Translations under genes and position numbers: made by a program
In this document: positions 52,672-57,507 of the stretch, in pieces
Layout: each line of letters starts with the position of its first letter
Numbering within the stretch: position 1 is the stretch's first letter
Notes under the pieces: generated by a model
Told to the model about the DNA's origin: nothing
The model's input: only the letters and a program-made list of their open reading frames with translations
Databases searched by the model: none
Assembly (NCBI GenBank): GCA_021774445.1
Contig: JAJFJA010000021.1
Span: forward strand, 1-57,507
Origin: Alphaproteobacteria bacterium
GTDB taxonomy: Bacteria > Pseudomonadota > Alphaproteobacteria > UBA6615
DNA: 57,507 nt
Direction: 5' to 3'

Positions 52672-53724
52672 ATGCGCAGCTTTCAGATTCCCGCCTGGGG
52701 CGAGCCGCTCGTTGAGCGGCAACTTCCGACACCGCAACCGGCCGGCAGCGAGGTTCTCCTCAAGGTCGATGCCTGCGGCGTCTGTCATTCCGACCTGCAT
52801 ATCTGGGACGGCTATTTCGATCTTGGCGACGGCAAGCGCGCCACCCTGGAGTCCCGCGGCGTCGACCTGCCTTTCACCATGGGCCATGAGATCGTCGGCG
52901 AGGTCGTGGCGGTCGGTCCGGATGCCGACGGCGTCGCCATCGGTGATCAGCGCGTCGCCTACCCCTGGATCGGCTGCGGCGAGTGCCACCTCTGCCTGGC
53001 CGGCAACGATATCTTCTGTACCGCCGCTAACTATCTCGGCACCCGCGTGCACGGCGGTTATAGCGACCATGTTCTGGTGCCCCATCCACGCTACTTGCTC
53101 GACTATGAAGGCATCCCCGCGGCGTTGGCCTGCACCTATGCCTGCTCCGGCCTTACCGCCTACTCGGCGCTGCTCAAGGCCGGCGATCTCACCGCCGACG
53201 ACCACCTTTTGATCGTCGGTGCCGGGGGTGTCGGCTTAAGCGCCGTGCACATTGCCAAGGCGCTCACCCCGGCGACCATCATCGTCGCCGACATCGACCC
53301 CGACAAGCGTGCTGCGGCCGCAGCGGCCGGCGCCGCGTTAACCATCGACAACAGTGCGCCGGGTGCGGTCAAGAGCTTGCTCAAAACCACCCGCGGCGGC
53401 CCCCGGACCTCCATTGACTTTGTCGGCGCCCCGCCGACCACCAAATTCGCCATCAGCACATTGGCCAAGGGCGGAACTCATGTGATTGTCGGCCTTTTCG
53501 GCGGCGCGCTGCCCCTGTCCCTGCCCCTCTTCCCGTTCAAACTGATGACGGTCAAAGGCTCCTTTACCGGCACCATCGACGAGCTTCGCGCCCTTATGGC
53601 ACTGGCTCGCGAGGGCCGCATCCCCGCCATTCCGATAGAACGCCGGGCCCTCGACCGAGCCAACGAGACCCTTGAAGATCTCAAGGCTGGGCGCATCGTC
53701 GGCCGCGCGGTCCTCATACCCTAA
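52672..53724 (+). CDS. Zinc-dependent alcohol dehydrogenase (MDR family)
   Basis: A protein of 350 aa. Catalytic zinc ligands: DACGVCHSDLHIW (Cys) and MGHEIVGEV (His-Glu). The structural zinc loop has CGECHLCLAGNDIFC. The NAD(P)-binding fold follows (LLIVGAGGVGLSAVHIA, then VADIDPDKRAAA; the Asp suggests NAD). Oxidises an alcohol or reduces an aldehyde; substrate unknown. It stands alone on the plus strand. Confidence 0.93.
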   Translation: MRSFQIPAWGEPLVERQLPTPQPAGSEVLLKVDACGVCHSDLHIWDGYFDLGDGKRATLESRGVDLPFTMGHEIVGEVVAVGPDADGVAIGDQRVAYPWIGCGECHLCLAGNDIFCTAANYLGTRVHGGYSDHVLVPHPRYLLDYEGIPAALACTYACSGLTAYSALLKAGDLTADDHLLIVGAGGVGLSAVHIAKALTPATIIVADIDPDKRAAAAAAGAALTIDNSAPGAVKSLLKTTRGGPRTSIDFVGAPPTTKFAISTLAKGGTHVIVGLFGGALPLSLPLFPFKLMTVKGSFTGTIDELRALMALAREGRIPAIPIERRALDRANETLEDLKAGRIVGRAVLIP

Positions 53725-53823
53725 TCTCTGGCGGCCCAAGCATTAACGTTAATAGTCCCGCCAATAGGGACTGAAACCGACTGGGATATACCCTTGGGGT
53801 TATTTCAGATGCACGCCTAATAC

Positions 53824-53839
53824 TTAAGGCGTTGCTAAC
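53824..53839 (+). promoter_or_regulatory. CtrA-like box (TTAA-N7-CTAAC)
   Basis: TTAA (53824-53827), seven bases, CTAAC (53835-53839): one base from the full consensus TTAA-N7-TTAAC. It lies 64 bp before the rcdA start. Two GANTC sites, the target of the CcrM methyltransferase, lie in the same promoter region (GATTC near 53862 and GAGTC near 53894). Confidence 0.5.
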
Positions 53840-53902
53840 CTATAGTTCTGCCTGCAGCGAGATTCACTGGGCCGTTTGTTAACGGTGTTCTTGGAGTCAG
53901 GT

Positions 53903-54307
53903 ATGACCGTCATCGCGTCGCCGACAACCTTTCACGAGGGAACATATTCCGAGGCCCTCAGCCTCCTCAAAGAGACGCGGCAGCTCCTTACCGCCGCCGC
54001 CCCCGGCGCCACCAGCGACCCCGCCCACCGTCTTTTCGTGAATGCCGAATACTCCCGGGTCGCCTCGCGGCTCGCCCATATCGTGTCTTGGTTGATGGCG
54101 CAAAAGGCCGTCCAGCAGGGCGACACCTCATGGCCTTCCGTGCTGGCCCGGCAAACCCCGCTGAACCAGCTCGACACTTGCACCAACGGCGACACCAGCG
54201 AAGACGCCGAGCTACCCATCGAACTACGCGAACTGTTGGCCCGCAGCCACACTCTATTCACCCGTGTCGCTCGCATCGACGAGATGACGCGGCAGCAGCA
54301 CAGCTAA
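53903..54307 (+). CDS. rcdA: RcdA-like protein (DUF1465)
   Basis: A protein of 134 aa from ATG 53903 (GGAG upstream). The helical DUF1465 core is visible: YSEALSLLKETRQLL, then YSRVASRLAHIVSWLMAQKAVQ followed by GDTSW. In Caulobacter, RcdA is an adaptor that, with CpdR and PopA, brings CtrA to ClpXP for cell-cycle degradation. Here it sits 21 bp before a clpX gene, which makes an adaptor role likely. A CtrA-like box precedes it. Confidence 0.78.
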   Translation: MTVIASPTTFHEGTYSEALSLLKETRQLLTAAAPGATSDPAHRLFVNAEYSRVASRLAHIVSWLMAQKAVQQGDTSWPSVLARQTPLNQLDTCTNGDTSEDAELPIELRELLARSHTLFTRVARIDEMTRQQHS

Positions 54308-54328
54308 GTTAACGCAGGAGATTCAACC

Positions 54329-55603
54329 ATGGATAATCGACCAACCGGTGATTTGCCCGTCAGAGAATCCTTCTGCTCCTTCTGTGGCAAAGGCGAGCAT
54401 GACGTCAAGCGCCTGGTGGCCGGGCCGACGGCGCTGATCTGCGACGCCTGCGTCGATCTGTGCATCGACATTATCAATACCGAGGAAAAGACCGATCCGA
54501 AAACCGACGAGGCCGCGGCGATTCCTTCGCCACGCGCGCTGTGTCAGGCCCTCGACGAGTATGTCGTCGGCCAGGACCATGCCAAGCGCGTGCTCTCCGT
54601 CGCCGTGCACAATCACTACAAACGCCTCACCCACCTCGATAAAGCCACCGACGTCGAGCTCAACAAGTCCAACATTCTACTGCTCGGCCCCACCGGTAGC
54701 GGCAAGACCCTACTGGCCCAGACCCTGGCCCGTACCCTCGACGTACCCTTCGCCATCGCCGATGCCACCACCATCACCGAAGCCGGCTATGTCGGCGACG
54801 ATGTCGAGACCGTGGTCTTGCGACTGCTGCGTGCCGCCGACAACGACGTCGCCCGCGCCCAACGCGGCATCGTCTATATCGACGAGATCGACAAGATCAC
54901 CTGCAAGTCGGCCAACCCCTCGATCACCCGCGACGTCTCCGGTGAGGGCGTTCAGCAGGCCCTTCTCAAGATCATGGAAGGCACCGTCGCGTCTGTCCCG
55001 CCACAGGGTGGCCGCAAGCATCCCCAGCAGGAGCATGTCGAGGTCGATACCTCCAACGTGCTGTTCATCTGCGGCGGCGCCTTCGCCGGGCTCGAGAACG
55101 TCGTCGCCGAGCGCGGCCGCGGTTCCTCCATCGGCTTCGGCGCCGACGTGCGCGATGTCGAGGAGCAACGCCTTGGCGACATTCTGCGCCAAGTCCAAAC
55201 CCAGGATCTGCTGCGTTACGGCCTGATTCCTGAGTTCGTCGGCCGCCTCCCCGTGGTCGCATCCCTAGTCGACCTTGACGAGGCCTCCCTCGTCCGCGTT
55301 CTGACGGAACCCAAGAACGCTCTAGTGCGCCAGTTCGAGTTGCTGTTCGCGATGGAGAATATCCAACTCACCTTTACCGCTGACGGCCTGACCGCCATCG
55401 CGGCACTCGCCCGCAAGCGGAACACCGGCGCCCGCGGTCTGCGCTCGATCATCGAGGGACTGCTGCTCGAAACCATGTTCGAGCTGCCCGACAGCGAGAA
55501 TGTGACGGAGGTGGTCGTCAATGCCGAGGTCGTGGCCGGCAACGCAACGCCGGAGCTACGCCAGAGTCCTCAGGACAGTCTGGGCGTCCAATCCACCGGG
55601 TAA
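54329..55603 (+). CDS. clpX: ClpX-type AAA+ unfoldase, divergent
   Basis: A protein of 424 aa, standard ClpX length. The N-terminal zinc-binding domain has CSFCGK and CDACVDLC. Walker A is GPTGSGKT, the pore loop GYVGDDVE, Walker B IVYIDEID, the RKH loop [10 protein letters not shown], the ClpP-docking IGF loop SIGFGAD, sensor 2 TGARGLRS. The segment after Walker B reads [10 protein letters not shown] where canonical ClpX has KISRKSDNPS, and several other usually invariant sites differ, so this may be a second ClpX. No clpP, lon or tig is adjacent, as normally expected. GCAGGAG precedes the ATG. Confidence 0.93.
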   Translation: MDNRPTGDLPVRESFCSFCGKGEHDVKRLVAGPTALICDACVDLCIDIINTEEKTDPKTDEAAAIPSPRALCQALDEYVVGQDHAKRVLSVAVHNHYKRLTHLDKATDVELNKSNILLLGPTGSGKTLLAQTLARTLDVPFAIADATTITEAGYVGDDVETVVLRLLRAADNDVARAQRGIVYIDEIDKITCKSANPSITRDVSGEGVQQALLKIMEGTVASVPPQGGRKHPQQEHVEVDTSNVLFICGGAFAGLENVVAERGRGSSIGFGADVRDVEEQRLGDILRQVQTQDLLRYGLIPEFVGRLPVVASLVDLDEASLVRVLTEPKNALVRQFELLFAMENIQLTFTADGLTAIAALARKRNTGARGLRSIIEGLLLETMFELPDSENVTEVVVNAEVVAGNATPELRQSPQDSLGVQSTG

Positions 55604-55606
55604 TCG

Positions 55607-55627
55607 GGCGGCGCCGTAATCGCCGCC
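55607..55627 (+). terminator. Hairpin after clpX
   Basis: GGCGGCG and CGCCGCC form a 7-bp stem with a 7-base loop just after the clpX stop, next to the convergent gene. No T-run. Confidence 0.45.
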
Positions 55628-56175
55628 TAGGAGACTAACTGCCAGGCACCATCGGGTTGCCGGCAGGCTGTGCCAAAGGCCTGCCGGACACGACCATCAA
55701 GCAGGGCTGTGGTTCGATACTCCCGACAATACCGGCCGGCGGAATTCTCGAAACTGCGCATCGGCGTCACGCCGTAGCGCGCCTTCGCTTCGCTATTCTC
55801 CCACCAGATCGTCTTGCCATCGTCGCCATGCTCGAGCGACCGGCCGATGCAGTGCTGATCGAACTGATCCATTTTGCCACCGATGGTGCCCCCAACCAGC
55901 GCGCCGATGATCGCCCCGCCGACCATTGCCGCGCGACCTTCACCACCGCTGCCGATCGTGGAGCTGCCGTCCGACACACTGCCGATGATATTGCCATCGC
56001 AGCGACCGACACCCGGATTCTTGCCGTCCTCGGCTTTTCCTCGCGCCGCCGTCGACCAGGGCGGCGGCTCCGCCACCGCGCCGGCCCCCGCCAGCAGACC
56101 AACCGCCAGCAGACCGATTGCCGGCGCCAGCAAGCCATGGCGGCCCAAGCGCCGCAAACCCGCAAATTTGGACAT
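55627..56175 (-). CDS. Surface antigen-like protein with glycine zipper
   Basis: A protein of 182 aa with a signal peptide (residues 1-35, ending GAVAEP). A glycine-zipper hydrophobic stretch (MVGGAIIGALVGGTIGGKM) is followed by the RT0821/Lpp0805-type surface-protein motif: DQHCIGRSLEHG, then AGRYCREYRTTALLDGRV and ACRQPDGAWQLV. Family members are outer-membrane-associated proteins of unknown role; glycine zippers insert into membranes. Convergent with clpX. Confidence 0.8.
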   Translation of the reverse strand: MSKFAGLRRLGRHGLLAPAIGLLAVGLLAGAGAVAEPPPWSTAARGKAEDGKNPGVGRCDGNIIGSVSDGSSTIGSGGEGRAAMVGGAIIGALVGGTIGGKMDQFDQHCIGRSLEHGDDGKTIWWENSEAKARYGVTPMRSFENSAGRYCREYRTTALLDGRVRQAFGTACRQPDGAWQLVS

Positions 56176-56263
56176 AGCTGTCTCTCACAAAAGGCGTTTT
56201 CCCATTGTGAGCCGACAAAATGAACGAGTGCTAAACGGGGCGGTCGGGCTCAGAAAGCGCCAA

Positions 56264-57507
56264 CTACTCGCCGAAGGAGATACCCTGCGCCAGCGGCAGC
56301 GCCCGCGAGTAGTTGATGGTGTTGGTTGCCCGCCGCATATAGCCGCGCCAGGCGTCCGAGCCGGATTCCCGGCCCCCACCGGTTTCTTTCTCGCCCCCGA
56401 AGGCGCCGCCGATTTCGGCCCCGCTCGGCCCGATATTGACATTCGCAATGCCGCAGTCGCTGCCACCGGCCGACAGGAAGGTTTCAGCCTCGCGGATATC
56501 GTTGGTGAAAATGCACGATGACAGCCCCTGCGGCACCGCATTATGCGATGCCAGCACGCCGTCGAAATCCACATAGCCCATCACATAGAGGATCGGCGCG
56601 AAGGTTTCCTCGGCGACCACCGCACTCTGTTCCGGCATTTCGACGATCGCCGGCGTCACATACCAGGCATCAGGATGGGTCTCGGCCAGCACGCGTTCGC
56701 CACCATGCACCCGACCCCCGGCATTCTTCGCCTGCACGAGCGCGGCCGCCATCGCCGCGAACGCCTCGCCGGAGATCAGGGGCCCCATCAACGTCCGCTC
56801 TTCCATCGGCGAGCCGATAGCGACCTGGCCATAGGCTTGTTTCAACCGCGCCACCAGGCCGGCACGAATCTCGTCATGCGCAAACACCCGCCTCAGTGAC
56901 GTACACCTCTGCCCGGCGGTCCCGACCGCGCTGAACAATATGGCCCGCACTGCAAGATCGAGGTCGGCACTCGGCGCCACGATCATCGCGTTATTGCCGC
57001 CCAGCTCGAGAATTGATCGGCCGAACCGTTCCGCAACCTTCGGCCCGACGATCCGCCCCATGCGACAGCTGCCTGTCGCGCTAATGATCGGCACCCGCCG
57101 ATCATCCACCAACTGGCTCCCGACTGCAGCGTCGCCGATCACCACCTCGCATAGGCCGGCGGGCGCCGACCCGAACCGCGCCGCGGCCCGCGCGAATAGT
57201 CCGGCACAGGCGAGCGCCGTCAGCGGCGTCTTCTCCGACGGCTTCCAGACCACCGGATCGCCGCAGACAATAGCGAGAGCAAAATTCCATGCCCATACCG
57301 CCACCGGGAAGTTGAAGGCACTGATCACGCCGCACACACCCATCGGATGCCAGGTCTCCATCATCCGGTGGCCCGGCCGCTCGGACGCGATGGTCAAGCC
57401 ATGCAGTTGCCGTGACAGACCAACCGCATAGTCGCAGATATCGATCATCTCTTGGACTTCGCCGAGGCCCTCTTGCAAAATCTTGCCGGCTTCGAGGGTT
57501 ACCAGCC
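56264..57507 (-). CDS. ALDH7-family aldehyde dehydrogenase (5' truncated)
   Basis: The frame runs off the right edge (LVTLEAGKILQEGLGEVQEM precedes the first start-like codon), so the N-terminus lies outside. Of the visible protein, WHPMGVCGVISAFNFPVAVW, LELGGNNAMIV with the Glu base, and TAGQRCTSLRR with the catalytic Cys are the aldehyde dehydrogenase signatures. GIANVNIGPSGAEIGGAFGG and SDAWRGYMRRATNTINYS are specific to ALDH7 (antiquitin), which oxidises alpha-aminoadipic semialdehyde / piperideine-6-carboxylate in lysine breakdown. Substrate therefore likely but not proven. Confidence 0.93.
   Translation of the reverse strand, partial: LVTLEAGKILQEGLGEVQEMIDICDYAVGLSRQLHGLTIASERPGHRMMETWHPMGVCGVISAFNFPVAVWAWNFALAIVCGDPVVWKPSEKTPLTALACAGLFARAAARFGSAPAGLCEVVIGDAAVGSQLVDDRRVPIISATGSCRMGRIVGPKVAERFGRSILELGGNNAMIVAPSADLDLAVRAILFSAVGTAGQRCTSLRRVFAHDEIRAGLVARLKQAYGQVAIGSPMEERTLMGPLISGEAFAAMAAALVQAKNAGGRVHGGERVLAETHPDAWYVTPAIVEMPEQSAVVAEETFAPILYVMGYVDFDGVLASHNAVPQGLSSCIFTNDIREAETFLSAGGSDCGIANVNIGPSGAEIGGAFGGEKETGGGRESGSDAWRGYMRRATNTINYSRALPLAQGISFGE

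Noticed and set aside
53743..53752. TTAACGTTAA palindrome as a CtrA box
   Set aside because: The two TTAA halves are only two bases apart, not seven, so it does not fit the consensus.
1..57507. Prophage, insertion sequence, integrative element or CRISPR array
   Set aside because: No integrase, transposase, phage structural gene, terminal inverted repeat or regularly spaced repeat was seen; base composition is even apart from promoter regions.

Overview
This window is GC-rich, gene-dense DNA with no mobile element, rRNA, tRNA or CRISPR array that I could recognise. It most likely comes from an alphaproteobacterium, with a Rhodospirillales-like flavour. The pointers are an RcdA/DUF1465 protein, a DUF2336 protein, two DUF1127 proteins, a PAS_5 protein, the anaerobic ubiquinone genes ubiT-ubiU-ubiV, paired PA2778/PA2779 genes, and sequences matching the CtrA recognition motif. 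Both ends cut genes: an FAD-linked oxidase at the left edge and an ALDH7-type aldehyde dehydrogenase at the right edge.

Layout. 0-5 kb: 2-hydroxyacid oxidase, acyl-CoA dehydrogenase, then speD-speE (spermidine synthesis) behind a strongly structured leader, and a small secreted protein. 5-12 kb: a ThDP enzyme overlapping a zinc-less GmhB-like phosphatase, a shikimate-dehydrogenase-like protein, DUF2336, a voltage-gated-type K+ channel with a cyclic-nucleotide domain, and a lipoprotein. 12-20.6 kb: small and membrane proteins, an amidase overlapping an RlpA-like lipoprotein, and a glycosylation block (methyltransferase, GT2, GT-C, His-rich membrane protein). 20.7-27 kb: a structured leader with a 67-aa gene, two coiled-coil proteins, a TPR-SPOR protein, PA2779/PA2778 and two bactofilins, which suggests envelope or cytoskeleton work. 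27-34.4 kb: a 37-aa membrane protein with its own terminator, a Fur-box iron-binding protein, and three class III nucleotide cyclases. 34.4-43 kb: a 17-repeat Sel1 protein, cytochrome c', PAS_5, a trypsin-like protease, DUF6161-like, RidA. 43-50.8 kb: cytochrome b561, dapF overlapping an S41-like protein, tryptophan dioxygenase, an SprA-type metalloprotease, ubiTUV. 50.8-57.5 kb: DUF1223, a Met-rich secreted protein, a PCu(A)C copper chaperone, an alcohol dehydrogenase, an rcdA-clpX pair, a surface-antigen-like protein and the aldehyde dehydrogenase.

How it fits together. Cyclic nucleotides are a theme: three cyclases and one cyclic-nucleotide-gated channel. Respiratory flexibility is another: ubiTUV, cytochrome c', cytochrome b561, copper delivery and iron uptake. 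CtrA cell-cycle control is suggested by an exact TTAA-N7-TTAAC box before a 91-aa gene and a one-mismatch box before rcdA. RcdA is the adaptor family for ClpXP proteolysis of CtrA, and here it directly precedes a divergent ClpX. That pair is the most interesting candidate system in the window. Function calls come from motif reading by eye; no database search was run.
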